DNA of 64,000 bases from Thozetella sp. PMI_491 (lineage: Eukaryota > Ascomycota > Sordariomycetes > Chaetosphaeriales > Chaetosphaeriaceae), in the NCBI GenBank assembly GCA_021432635.1, contig MU270092.1, positions 62,001 to 126,000 of the forward strand, read 5' to 3'. Positions 1-10,934 of this stretch are shown one piece after another. A program made the translations under genes and the position numbers. A model generated the notes under the pieces. That model was not told the DNA's origin. It saw nothing but the letters and a program-made list of their open reading frames with translations, and made no database searches. Every line of letters begins with the position of its first letter. Position 1 is the first letter of the stretch.

Positions 1-382
1 GGCAAAGGAGTCTGAGAGGTCATCGGCCGGCGCGCCGCCGAGGCGGCCCTTGAGGCATAGCGTCCAGGAGAGAATATGGCTTCACCGCAACTACAAAGGA
101 GAGGCCCCCTTCCTGGCCGCGTGGGGACTGGACATCCAGAGCGAGGAGGACAGAAGAGAAGGCAACCAGATTCTGAAAGAACTGATGCAGGCCGAAGAGT
201 CCGAGGGTACGCAAAAGGAGGCGGAGGAGAAACCCTCGGAAAGAGCGGCCGAAAGCCAAGGAGCGAAACCAGTGCGGCGGCATGAGCACTCAGACTCCGT
301 AACCGAGGCGTACCTTGACGACCGTTTGAGCCGGCTCGGACGCGCCAACGTGGGGCGCATGGCGGAGCAGCAGCCTGCGTGA
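1..382 (+). CDS. 3' end of an unrecognised protein gene (partial)
   Basis: An open frame runs in from the left edge (codons start at base 2) and stops with TGA at 380-382, giving about 126 visible C-terminal residues. I do not recognise the family. The first part (around the visible motif ERIWLHRNYKGEAPFLAAWG) is rich in aromatic residues and looks folded. The rest is highly charged, Glu/Lys/Arg-rich and probably disordered or helical (repeated EE, KE and RR pairs). No signal peptide or membrane segment is visible in this part. The start lies outside the window. The frame is believed because it is open to the edge, has a protein-like composition, and is followed by an apparent 3' flank rather than by more open frame. 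Confidence 0.55.
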   Translation, partial: AKESERSSAGAPPRRPLRHSVQERIWLHRNYKGEAPFLAAWGLDIQSEEDRREGNQILKELMQAEESEGTQKEAEEKPSERAAESQGAKPVRRHEHSDSVTEAYLDDRLSRLGRANVGRMAEQQPA

Positions 383-501
383 GGACGGCGGCGAGCACAA
401 AAGGAACCATGATTCCTATGTATATATTGCCATGACGGCACCCCCGTATATGAAATCACGTCATAAAGACCTGCCCGCAGGCATCGGACCACGGCAACGC
501 C

Positions 502-532
502 AGATGGGATGCTAGATGGGATGCTAGATGGG
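502..532. repeat. 12-bp tandem repeat, about 2.6 copies
   Basis: The unit AGATGGGATGCT occurs at 502-513 and again at 514-525, with a partial third copy at 526-532. It lies between the partial gene and the rtc5-like gene and has no evident function. Confidence 0.8.
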
Positions 533-910
533 TTGACGGATCTCCATACGGCAGGGGTCCCGCATCCCGGTAGGCTGGGCGCGACCCCAACGGCGTGGAA
601 ACGCTAGTGTACGCCCCTTGTAGCGGCCGCTTAGAATTGAAACCCCCCTTCCCAAACCCCCCCCACCCGTCGCCGCTTCCGTCCAACCCACCTGCCACCG
701 CACCACCTTCGGCTGGGGCTGAACACGCTGACGCATTTGGCCCCTCCAACGCAGGCCAAGATCTTCATCGGCTGCCTAGCTGCCGGCCGCACTTTCACCT
801 TACCCCATCACCAACGCCTGCCTTGCGCAACCTCCAATCTCCACAAGACATGGTTCCTGTTCGACGTGGTGCTGCTCCTGGACGGTGAACTACGCCACCT
901 CTGCCTCAAG

Positions 911-2860
911 ATGGGACAAGCTCAATCCGACCAAAGCCATACCGTTTCGCACGAGGAGGTGGTGCGAGCACTAGTGCGTACCTTCTTAGACACCCGCATG
1001 TGGAAGCTACCCTCCCCTGCAAGCTTCCCCCCTCTAGGGCATCGCTGACGCCTGCATGCTATCTATCCATAGGCAAACAAGTTCGCAGACAAGTGCTTCA
1101 CCCCCCTCGAGCTGTACTCCCTCAAGGACGTGTTCAAGAGCCTTGCCGACAACGAACAACATGTTCACTACCTCAAGGAAGACACCATCGCCCGCTTCCT
1201 CGAGATACCCGATATCCTCCATGCCTCGCCCGTCGTCTTTCAGATGGTATCGTATATCGGGGCCTTCCCGTTCTTGCAGGAGGCGCCGGCCGTGCTAGGA
1301 CTCGAGCAAATGGTCATGGTCATCACGATCATGACGGAGCGCTACCGCCGCGTCCTGGCCAAGGGCTCTACGAACCGGCGGAAGCTCCTGTTCAAGAGCC
1401 TAGCGGTGTATGACCGCAAACTGAACGAGATCGCTTCCCCGGACGGCGGGGAAGCTGCCGATGGGGCAAATACGGGAAGCTCTAGCGTCGAGCGCACCCA
1501 TGCCCCTGGCTTTGCTGTGGACGAGGCGGGGGACGACGAGGACGACCTCGAAGCAGACGACGACGACCTTGTGCTAGCCGCGCTTGAGTCGCTCGACTAC
1601 GTCGACGCCTTCAAGGAGGGGAACGCGCCGACCATCCACGGCGCCATGATCCCGGGCGACAACTTCCGCAAGCTGATTATGCTTCTCCTGCTCATAGCGC
1701 CGCTCGGCTCGCAGGAGCACCTGTCGACGTACTCGCAGCGAATCGCAGGTGACGAGCTTGAGAGCCTGCGGTCGGCCGCCGAGAGCATCCTCGCAGCCTT
1801 CTTGAACGTCGAAAAATCCCCTGGCATCAAGTTCCGGCAGTTCAATGACGTTATACCAGCTGTGATGCCCTTCCTCCTGAACGGCTTCAACAACCTCTTC
1901 GAGCACTTTCTCTTTTCGAAAGACCTGGACTTTCACAAGAAGAAGGACGACGAGGCTGCCGCTGGGGCCGCTCTGCCGCTGGTAGCACAGCCACTCCTTC
2001 AAGACACCGCCGACATCATGAATATGAACATCCTGTCGCAGCTCTCCTTCTTCCTCCCCGGCTCCGACCTCTTCCACCGCCTCCGCCTTCTCTACTCCGG
2101 CGGGGACGACGGCTTCAGTATGGGCAGCTTCGAGACCAAAGTCTTCAACTGGCGAGCGCCGACCATTCTGCTCGTTAGAGGCAATCGGATCGCCGAAAAA
2201 CCAGGCCGCAAGGGCAGCTACTCGGAATCCGCATTCCTTTCCACCCTACCGCCCAAGCGGTTCCCGAATGGGAGCAGCTCTGACGCCGACAAGGTCACGT
2301 TCGGCATCTATGTTGGCCAGCCGTGGAGGCACACCCACCGAGAGTGCTTCGGCGGCGACGACACGATACTGTTCCAGCTCGGGCCGATCCACGATGTCCT
2401 GCGGGCTTCAAGCGTGAACAAGGATTATGTCTCGTTTGTGAAGCCGTCCTCCTCGGCAAGCCATCCCGGCATCTCATTTGGATGCCCACCGCCGCCGCCA
2501 TCCCAGGCTGCCCGCCACTCAACCCTCGCCCCAATAGGACCGGTATCCCTGGTGCTGGATAGCAGCTTTGAGTTTGGTTGCTTTACCCACGACTACATGT
2601 CCCGCGGCGGGGCTTTCCAGACGAGCGTGGTGCGCAAGTTCAACTTCCAGGACCGCTTCGAGGTCGAGAGCCTCGAGGTCTGGGGCTGCGGTGGCGACGA
2701 CGAGGCCAAAGCCCAGGCCGAGCGATGGGCTTGGGAGGCCCGGGAGGCCGAGGCACGGAGGAAGGTAAATCTGGGAACCGGAGATATCGAGGCTGACCGG
2801 GCCCTGCTGGAGATGGCGGGCCTGATCGGCGGCAATCGCAGCGGCGGCAGCATGGGTTGA
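911..2860 (+). CDS. rtc5: RTC5-like TLDc-domain protein
   Basis: Exons 911-973 and 1073-2860 encode 616 aa. The intron (GTGCGT donor at 974, TAG acceptor at 1070-1072) joins VVRAL to ANKFADKCFTPLELYSLKDV, which restores the usual fungal RTC5 N-terminus. The start at 911 was chosen because MGQAQS carries Gly2 and a Ser/Gln-rich beginning, as in N-myristoylated members of the family. An EF-hand-like helical region (about 20-140) is followed by an acidic linker (about 171-187, many Asp). The C-terminal TLDc domain (about 360-555) contains FNWRAPTILLVRG-type and GDDTILFQL-type strands. In yeast, Rtc5 is linked to telomere-capping genetics and to V-ATPase assembly at the vacuole. That role here is inferred from family membership. 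The last about 50 residues are charged and rich in Ala, Glu and Arg. Confidence 0.9.
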
Positions 2861-3206
2861 GTACATTGGATAGGCGCTTACTTCGTGCAATGGGTGATGG
2901 ACGGTCTCGACAATGACCATGGGATGTGAGATACCACTTTAATTTTTGAGGTTAGGGAGTTTGGAGTTCAACGGTATATCCGCTCATGACAATGAATATG
3001 GCCCGCAAGGACGAGCCTCACTTTCTCCTCGACTAGATTTTGTAGCATGCAAGCGGCTGCACCTAGCCGTGCTGAAGAGAGGAATTACTCAAACGCCGGT
3101 CCGTCTTTTGTACATGGCTCGAGGCATATCTATACACATAATGTCTCATCTCCCAGTGCACGCAGCAGTTCCGCGTTGCCCCTCCGGACTTTATCTCCAC
3201 TTTGAA

Positions 3207-3903
3207 TCATTTCTTAAAGCTCGAGTCTTCGGGGCCGTCTGATTTTGTTGCGTCTGCCGTCGTGCCAGAACCGCCAAACCAGCCGCCGAGGGAGCCGAGC
3301 ACGCCCCCGCCCGTCTTCTTCTCCGCATCGCCCTCGCCATCGGCGTCCTCGGTGAACGCACCCGTCCTGTCGGCCTGCTCCTTGGCCTGGGCGGCCACGC
3401 CACCTTTGCGGCCTTCGGCGCGCTTCCGCATCTTGTCGAGGCGATCCCGCACAACCCGGTCCTCCTCGTCGCGAGTCTCGAGCTCCTTGATCCACCGGAG
3501 GCGCTTCTCCTCGGCCTCCTGCGCCTCCTTGAGCTTCCGGAGCTCCTTCTGCTTCTTCCGGTCCTCGGCGAAGTACATGCCGCCCACACAGATGGCCACG
3601 ACGGTGAAGCCCTGCGCGGCGACACGGGCGCGGAACATGCGCTGCACCTGGGCGTGGTCGCCTCGCCGGCTCGCGCGCCAGGCGTTGGTGAAAGCTGCGA
3701 CGGTCAGAATGCAGCCGATCGGGACGAGCGGCTCCTCTTTTATGCGCCGGGTGATTTTCTGGAAGGCATTTTCGTTGTAGAAGTCCCTGGAGAAGTAACA
3801 CGTGAGCTCAGGGGGGCACACATTGGGTTGTTTTTTTTTCGGGGTGAGCAATAGCGACTTACTCATTGCCGTCGAACGACGACGGCAACGGTCTGCCCGA
3901 CAT
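3207..3903 (-). CDS. rcf1: Respiratory supercomplex factor 1, HIG1 domain, mitochondrial inner membrane
   Basis: Exons 3863-3903 and 3207-3786 on the minus strand encode 206 aa. The 76-bp intron has a GTAAGT donor at 3862-3857 and a CAG acceptor. The short first exon gives MSGRPLPSSFDGNE, the usual Rcf1 beginning, and the splice restores DFYNENAFQKITRRIKEEPL. Two membrane helices follow in the HIG_1 domain (around PIGCILTVAAFTNAWRA, and GFTVVAICVGGMYFAEDR). A long charged coiled-coil-like segment (KKQKELRKLKEAQEAEEKR) and a Gly-rich tail come after them. Rcf1 binds and stabilises the complex III-IV supercomplex and influences cytochrome c oxidase assembly. The gene is divergent from ilv1, with 852 bp between the two start codons. 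A longer open frame upstream reads through the intron and is not used. Confidence 0.93.
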
Positions 3904-4755
3904 GATTGACAGCGGATTTGACTCAATTCGCCCGAGGGATTGCAGTCGGGGGACGTGGTCGCTTGGGTCGCAGAGGATAACTGGGCGCGCTGGTAGGAGG
4001 GCGATTTTTTAGATCGAATCAAAATCATGTCATCATGGACAGACGGCTAGATCGTGGCCACTGGGCGGCCGGCCAGAGGTGGTCATAGCTTTCTTTCCAT
4101 GCCACGTCCCCGAGCTACCGGTGGAGGGGTTCCGCTAAAGCCCGGGAGGCCGAATGCGGACCCCATCGTAGCATCGATGTTCTCAGCAAACATGTATGCT
4201 CCTATAGGCCCGACTAGGTGGGACGAAATCCAGCCAGGTGAAAGCCACCGCATATATAAGCATGTTAGTGAAATTTGTATATAAAGACTTATAGAGCCAG
4301 CGTTATAAACAAAATCAAAAGCGTGGCTTTCCCGGGAGAGGGACTCGAGGCAAGCAATAAAAAGGAAAGATGCCCTGCACTGACGTGGTTCCCCTCTAAT
4401 GTCTGAGCGGGGAGACGTGCCGCCTCGGCAGACCGGTACCTATCGTGTCCAAGCAACCACGTCCCTCTTGCTGTCAAAGAGAATGTCGCACTATGCTCCC
4501 GTCACGGCTCCAGCAAAGTTGAGCCGCCGCTTGGGCGTCAAAACACGCCAGATGGGCAGCTGGACCCCACTGCGGGGTCCTGTCCTGCAGCTGGTAGGCG
4601 GCGGGAGTCATGCACGTTGAAGTGTGCCTGGTGTTAGTCGAATTGGTCGGCCCCACCAAAATTTTATCTTTGGTCGAAAAGTCGGTCCGGGGGACGGCGA
4701 GCTTTCCTAAACAACAGCCTTCTGACCGCCTATCCACGACCCTCTCACAGCGGCA
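3904..4755. promoter_or_regulatory. Divergent promoter region rcf1/ilv1 with two Gcn4/CPC1-type sites
   Basis: 852 bp lie between the two start codons, and no gene is visible. A perfect TGACTCA (general amino-acid-control consensus TGASTCA) sits at 3919-3925. A second core, ATGACTC on the minus strand, sits at 4605-4611, about 145 bp before the ilv1 start. A TATATA element is at 4253-4258. CPC1/Gcn4 control of threonine deaminase is well known in fungi; its use here is inferred from the motifs only. The 3919 site lies only 16 bp from the rcf1 start, so it could equally lie in the rcf1 leader and be without effect. Confidence 0.5.
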
Positions 4756-6692
4756 ATGGCTCAGACCTCGCAGATCGACGTGTCTCTTGCGAACGGCACC
4801 GCGTCTAACGGCACGAACGGGGTCAATGGCACGGCACAGCGGCCCAGGACGCCGGTTCGGACGCCGTCCGTCACCGGCTTGTCACTGACCGAGTACTCGG
4901 CCGTGTCGCCGCCATCGGAGCGCAGCGATAACAAGATCACGAAGCTCGTGCCCGACGAGTTCCTCCTGCCCAACGGCTACCCCGATGTGAGTGTGCCCTC
5001 GGGTCTCTCTCTATTTGGCGCCTCGAGAGAACTTTCATGGCCGTCAGGGCGTCTTCATTCGGAGCCCTGAGTCATCAAGCCATGGCAGCCTCGGCGCGCC
5101 AAACCCACTGTCAGCACCGCTCGTATCTAGCCTAACCACGCACAAAAAAAACGTAGTATCTCCGTCTCATCATCACGTCGTACCCCCGGGTCCGGGAGGT
5201 CTGCAATGAGATCCCCCTGACCCAGGCCGTCAACCTGAGCAACAGGCTGGAGTGCAATGTCCTGCTGAAGCGCGAGGACGAGCAGCCCGTCTTCAGCTTC
5301 AAGCTCCGCGGTGCCTACAACAAGATGGCCCACCTGGATCCGGCCGAGTCCTGGAAGGGTGTCATCTGCTGCAGTGCCGGCAACCACGCGCAGGGCGTGG
5401 CCTACTCGGCCCGGAAGCTCAAGATCCCGGCCACCATCGTGATGCCCAAGGGCACTCCCAGCATCAAGCACCTGAACGTCTCGCGCCTCGGCGGACACGT
5501 CGTCCTCCACGGCGCTGACTTCGACGAGGCCAAGGAGGAGTGCGCCCGGCGGGCCGCCCAGGGCGGCATCATCAACATCCCGCCTTTCGATGACCCCTAT
5601 GTCATCGCTGGCCAGGGGACCATCGGCATGGAGATCTTGTCGCAGACCAACCTGCAGAAGCTCCACGCCATCTTCTGCTGCGTAGGAGGCGGTGGTCTGA
5701 TCGCCGGCATCGGCGTCTACGTGAAGCGTATCGCACCCCACGTCCGCATCATCGGCGTCGAGGCCTGCGACGCCGATGCCATGACCCAGTCGCTGGCCAA
5801 GGGCGAACGCGTCTTGCTCAAGGACGTTGGTTTGTTCGCCGATGGCGCCGCCGTCAAGACTGTCGGTGAGGAGAACTTCCGCATCTGCCAGGAGGTGGTG
5901 GACGAGATGGTCACCGTCACCACCGACGAGGCCTGCGCGGCCATCAAGGACATGTTCGAGGACACCCGGTCTATCATCGAGCCGGCTGGCGCCCTGGCCA
6001 TCGCCGGCTTGAAGAAGTGGGTTTCCGAGAACCCGTCAAGCGATCCGAGCCGGACCCTGGTCGCCGTGACCTCCGGCGCGAACATGAACTTTGACCGGCT
6101 CGCCTTCGTCGCCACCCGTGCCACGTACGGCGAGGGCCGAGAGGCCCTCCTCTCGGTCAAGATTCCCGAGCGCCACGGCTCGTTTGCTGAGCTGATCAAT
6201 GCCATAATGCCTCATGCCATCACCGAATTTGGCTACCGGTACGCTACCGACGTCGTCGCCAATGTTCTAGTGGGCATCTCCCTCAACGCCCCGGGGGCCC
6301 AGCGCTCCCAGGAGCTGCAAGCCATCATCAGCCGCATCAAGGAGTCCGGCATGATGGATGTCACCGACCTGTCGAACGACGAGCTCGCCAAGAGTCACAT
6401 CCGGTACATGGTCGGCGGGCGGTCCAACGTCGCCAACGAGAGACTCTATACCTTCCGCTTCCCCGAGCGACCTGGCGCGTTGGAGCGCTTCCTGAGGACC
6501 CTGCGGCCCAAGTACAACATCAGTCTCTTCCAGTATCGCAATTACGGGGGCGACATCGGCCAGGTCCTGACGGGCATCCAGTGCCCGGACGAGGAGGTGA
6601 GGGAGCTAGAGAGCTTCCTGAAGGAGATCGGCTATCCTTGGAAGGACTGCACAGATTCTTCCGTCTTCAAGACGTTCCTGAGGGCGGGTTAG
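4756..6692 (+). CDS. ilv1: Threonine deaminase (PLP-dependent, biosynthetic)
   Basis: Exons 4756-4986 and 5157-6692 (170-bp intron, GTGAGT to TAG) encode 588 aa. The enzyme deaminates L-threonine to 2-oxobutanoate, the first committed step to isoleucine. The catalytic PLP lysine is K126 in VFSFKLRGAYNK. The substrate loop is SAGNHAQG (150-157) and the PLP-phosphate glycine loop is GGGGLIAG (254-261). Two ACT-like regulatory repeats close the protein (SVKIPERHGSFAELI and FRFPERPGALERFL), which predicts feedback control by isoleucine and valine. The splice joins NGYPD to YLRLIITSYPRVREVCNEIPL, as expected for the family. The N-terminus (about 60 residues) is rich in Asn, Thr, Gly and Ser and does not look like a strong mitochondrial presequence, although the enzyme normally works in mitochondria. 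Upstream sequence contains candidate CPC1 sites. Confidence 0.95.
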
Positions 6693-7264
6693 AAAAAAAA
6701 AGGGGGGGGAGGTGCCATGGGTACTGTCGAGATTGCCGTTCGCTTCCTATGCATGGCGTTGTTGGATTTAACGAGGACGGTATGGGCGGGAGTTCCATCC
6801 CAGTCCAGTAATGAAATGATAGATTTCCTTTTTCCTGGGGACTTTTGCGATGGCTTTCGTAGTGACTCACTTCAGTGCCTTCTTGACACAAGCTGCCATT
6901 GGGCGGTGCCAAGGATAGCCTATGCATAACAACGCCGGCAAGGTGCGGCATACTTCTCCGTTAAGCAAGCTCACATTTTCTCACCGCCGGAGTGCTGCTC
7001 TGTGAACTAGGTAATTAGCGGACGTTGCAGTTGACTTGGAAAGGCGGGGGGCTAGTCCTGCGGCACAGCCCGACGGACCGACTCGCCAAGTGGCTGCCTA
7101 CCTACCGAACATAGTCCGTACTCAGTCTTTACCTTGTGCGATCCAGGCTAGCTTCGGAGTATTAAGATGACTTGGGAGATACCTGTACTTGATGATGAAT
7201 ATAGATTTCATTGCAATGTTGCAAGCTCCCCATCATACTGCTCGGCAAGCCAACACAAGCCAGA
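6693..7264. other. Intergenic, no gene seen
   Basis: This 572-bp stretch holds the 3' flank of ilv1, which begins with an A-run and a G-run (AAAAAAAAAGGGGGGG from about 6692), and the leader of the next gene. I see no further feature. Confidence 0.5.
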
Positions 7265-8337
7265 ATGTCGCACACCGGGGGAGGATTTCCACCCATCGAA
7301 TCCATCACCATCTTCCCCGCGCCCAATCATGATAACTGGCACCCGGATGAGCAGCTCCATCGCTCTGCCGAGTATGGCCGGGTACCGTTCGACAGCTTTG
7401 CCCTGGTGAGGCCCAAACTCTTTCTCTAACCTGACCCTGCGTCAGCACATGCAGCGACTAGCTCACGCCGGCAGGAACACTGGGACGAGGATGCGCCTGT
7501 GGAGCAGGACCAAGAGCAGTGGGACCGTCTGGCAAAGCAGTATCTAGCTCTGGGGCAATATGCTCGCCAGGTACGGCTCTGCCGCAGTCTCCGTTTCCCC
7601 GGCAGGGAGGCTAACGGCCGAAGAAACACGATCAACTCTCCCGGAACGCACAGGATCTCGTCCGCGGCCCCGGGTACCATCCCGGCAGCGGCGGGCAGCC
7701 ACAGATGCCGACGCAGGCGCAGATTGACCGCATCTTCCGGCCGCACCAGACGGTGCAAGAAAGAAACATCTGCTGCAAAGACATCGGCCAAGACAAATCC
7801 CGCATCATACTATGGCTGCGGACTTGCTACCTGCCGGAGCTGGAGGCCAAGTACCACGACATGGCCACCAGGGCCGAGGTAGGGGGCAATGCAAGCAGCA
7901 CCGTATATGTCACAGACGACAACCACATGCTTGACAATCAAAGACTCTATGATTTCGGCTCTGACTGGAGACGCATCCTCACCAGGATCCCCGAGCTCGC
8001 CTCCGGCTACTACATTCACCGGCCGTGGAACCAAGAAGATGAGACAGAATGGGAAAAGTGGGACGAAGAGATGCAAGGGCGAGCGGCTCAAGGCGAGAGG
8101 ACTCCCCTCCCGTTTCCTTCGGTGCCCGACGAGGCGCTGTGTACCCCGGTCTACGTGCTGGACGAGGAGGCGCTCAGGGGGGACTTTGTCAAGATCTTCT
8201 GGTTGAACCAGTTCGGCGAGTGCATGTGGGAGAACAAGATCCATCCAGGGGACATGGAAATGATGCTGGGGTCCATCTTTGACGGCTGCATCTCCGATTA
8301 CATCGAAGAGAGCGAGCGTGGAGAGTTTCTAGTATAG
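7265..8337 (+). CDS. Unrecognised acidic, tryptophan-rich protein
   Basis: Exons 7265-7405, 7475-7570 and 7654-8337 encode 306 aa. Both introns are clean (GTGAGG to CAG, and GTACGG to CAG) and all junctions are phase 0. The start at 7265 gives MSHTGGGFPPIESITIFPAP, the first ATG that leads into exon 1. I do not recognise a domain. The protein is acidic and Trp/Glu-rich in two blocks (EHWDEDAPVEQDQEQWD near 50-65, and EETEWEKWDEEM-like near 215-225). Between them lies a helical stretch that reads RIILWLRTCYLPELEAKYHD. No signal peptide, membrane helix or zinc motif is visible. The pattern of a conserved-looking core with aromatic residues (SDWRRILTRIPELASGYYIH, FVKIFWLNQFGECMWEN) argues for a real folded protein and not a chance frame. 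Confidence 0.7.
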
Positions 8338-10934
8338 CTCTGCCGCCCCTGCTGCCTTGAGGGTGGCGCATGAGACCAGTGCTTTGCAATCTCCCTAGGT
8401 TAATGTTTTTTGCTATAGTTTAATGTGCTTCTTACACCGGCTCGTGCTCCGAGAAACTGCCAGGAGCAAGGAAGAGTTAGTTAGGCCAGTGATGGGGGCT
8501 GGTGACCTTTGGGTCTGGTACGGCGCCAAAAAGCAAACGCATTAATGCCAGCAGGGGCCAGCGGCATCTTTTTATTTTCTTTTACACTTTTAACTCTATT
8601 CGGCGGCTGTGTTGCACCGGGTGTCCTTCTGACCCGTTGCGGTAGGTTTACACGATTGTGGGATATGCTCGCAGAAGCAACTGACGTGGGTGCTTTTCAA
8701 ACCCCCAAGGGCCAGGTGCAGGACGTCGTGAAAAAGGAAGGCGCCAGGGATGAAAGGGCCCAACAGGTGTTTCTAACCCCCACGAGGAAGTTCCACCGTT
8801 GGCCCTCCATGTACCATGTACCTTGTACTTCATCGGTGCAACGCCGGGGGGATGTTTCTCTGGTTCAGCCAGGGTGATCTGATGATCGCAGCACGGACTC
8901 TTCGAGAAAGCAGCAAAAGGGGCCCGCGACTCATGTCATTTGCATCATCTGAACCTCCCTGACATGGTTACAGCGCCTATTCAGAACCCTGCTCTTACGC
9001 GCTGAAGTCCTATCGATGTGCGCAGGTATGTATTTATAAACAGCACAAAATTGTAACTATGCATCTGAAAGAAGGCGATTTGAAATGGTGTCCACACTGC
9101 GCTGGCGCGGCGCACAGGCGCACGTACATAGCAGGTGCCAGCGAGAAAGAAAAGGAAAAAGGATTCCCAACCGACCACCAGCCCGTGGCATCACGGGCCA
9201 CCACAAAACGACAGGGTCTTTCCGCGTACCCTTATATGCTCTCTTAGACAAGCCTGAGTAATCGAAATAGAGCCCTGGCCGACAAAAAAGAAGCCCCTGT
9301 GCGGCAGAGGGGCCCCTTCATTCCCGCCATAATTCCGCGCTGCCAGGCCGCCACGCCACTTGTGGTCCCACGTCTGGGGCCCTTGTGTCAGATCTGAAGA
9401 ATGCGAAACATGCATCGGTGGAGTCGATATGTCGTCCGAAACCAGACAGAATTTCCCGCCACGGCCCAATCCCAATGCCTGCTGCTGGGCGGTAGAAACA
9501 TTCTCGCTAGGGTGCCTGCCTACGTACAAGCGAGGGCAGAGGCATCGGAGGGAGCGCCTCGATCTCCGTAGATCTCCCGGCTGTCGTCGATCTGCAGCGT
9601 CGCTCTCGCCGCCCAGCGCAACTCAGCCTGGTGCCCGGATCCGCGGAAACATCATCCATCATCTCGGGAAGGCACCCGACAGAGTACGGGACATAGGCAC
9701 GCCATCATCGCCGGCACGTCCTGGCAGATGCTGGCCGCGGGCCAGAGGGCGACAGCTTGGCGTCCGGTTCGCCCGCCGAGGGCCCCGCTGCAGTGCCCAC
9801 TGTCAAGCAGGTCGGCAGGCCGATGGCAGACGGGATGCCACGGCGGCGGCCACTGCGGCTTGTCACAAGGTCCCGCTGGCTGCGCTGGGCTCTCTCTCCA
9901 CCGGCCGACAACGCGAAAGGGACAAAAGGAAGGGGGGAGGAGGAGCGAGAAAAATCTGGCCATCGTTGCATCTCATCTAACAGTACTTGACAATGCCAGT
10001 GGGACGCGGTCTGCCAAGAGGTAGGAGATCGAACGACTCGCGTCCGCATGCTCCATCAGGCGCCGCAGTGACTTGGCGTTTGTATCAAAATGCAGCCATT
10101 AGCGGCTCTGGGCACGCCGCAGGCCCGGTATGCTTAGTTATTACCGGCTAGCGCCCGCCGGCCATCCCTGCCGATGACCTCGCCGGTGTCCACTTCGTCC
10201 TCCCGGGGGCCTGCGATAGGGGCAATGTCAGCCGAACTTGTGCTCGACGCTGCCAGCCAGCCCACCCAGGTGACACAGCAACATGAGGCCATTCTCCGAG
10301 CTCAATCTTCCTGGATGGCACTCCTGCCCAGAGCGGCTCCATGTCCCAGGGCAGTCCCTGGGCCCTCTGCCGGCGCCACCCTCGCAACGATGTCGCCCCG
10401 GGTCCAATATCGACAGGGCCGCTAGTGTATGCTTTCCCTCTGCACGAAGCCGTAGAGGCTCTGCCGACCTGCAGCACGGCCAATCGGCGTGCTCCAGATC
10501 CCTCCCCCATGTGGCTCCCGTCGTCCGTACAAGCTAGGGCCCCGGACTCTTGGTCTGTGGAGATTTCCAGAGCCTCTCAGCAGCGAGGTCGTGGTCGTGG
10601 TGGGACGCCTCCCTTCCTTCTTTCCTAGACTCCGCACCGTTGAGACAGACCCCGTTGGAGATGTTCGCGCTCCCTTCTGGGAAGGGGGCACTTTGTTTCC
10701 TCGGGGAGGGGCCGCTCGAGGCATCAATACCCCTGGCAGGCCGGTCGTCTGCCTCTGCCTATATATCGTCTTCATCCCGGCTCTCTCACCCGACGCCTTG
10801 TTGTCACCACTTCACTTCAACCTTCTCTTCTCGTCGACCCGTTCGTTTCTAGTGTCTTTTCTCAAGGCTGTGCCTGTAGCAATTCCGTTCCTTTTTTATT
10901 ATTCTGTGCAGTGCACCTTCCCTCCTTCTACGCC
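8338..10934. other. 2.6 kb gene-free stretch before the Egh16-like gene
   Basis: Frames of 60-200 codons occur on both strands here, but they overlap each other, have low-complexity or Arg/Pro-rich composition, and show no family motif. I treat none as a gene. The last 200 bp look like a strong promoter: a TATA box at 10760-10766 followed by a long pyrimidine-rich leader running to the start codon at 10935. Confidence 0.55.
10760..10766 (+). promoter_or_regulatory. TATA box of the Egh16-like gene
   Basis: TATATAT lies 169 bp before the start codon and is followed by a C/T-rich tract (CTCTCTCACCC, then CACTTCACTTCAACC). This is a usual arrangement for strongly expressed genes of filamentous fungi. 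Both observations are direct; the function is inferred. Confidence 0.5.

Noticed and set aside
3904-4028. N-terminal extension of Rcf1 in the longest open frame
   Set aside because: It reads through the intron and the short first exon in another frame; the spliced model gives the conserved family N-terminus.
9360-9980. 206-codon plus-strand frame before the Egh16-like gene
   Set aside because: Arg/Gly/Ala-rich, overlaps several other frames on both strands, and no family resemblance.
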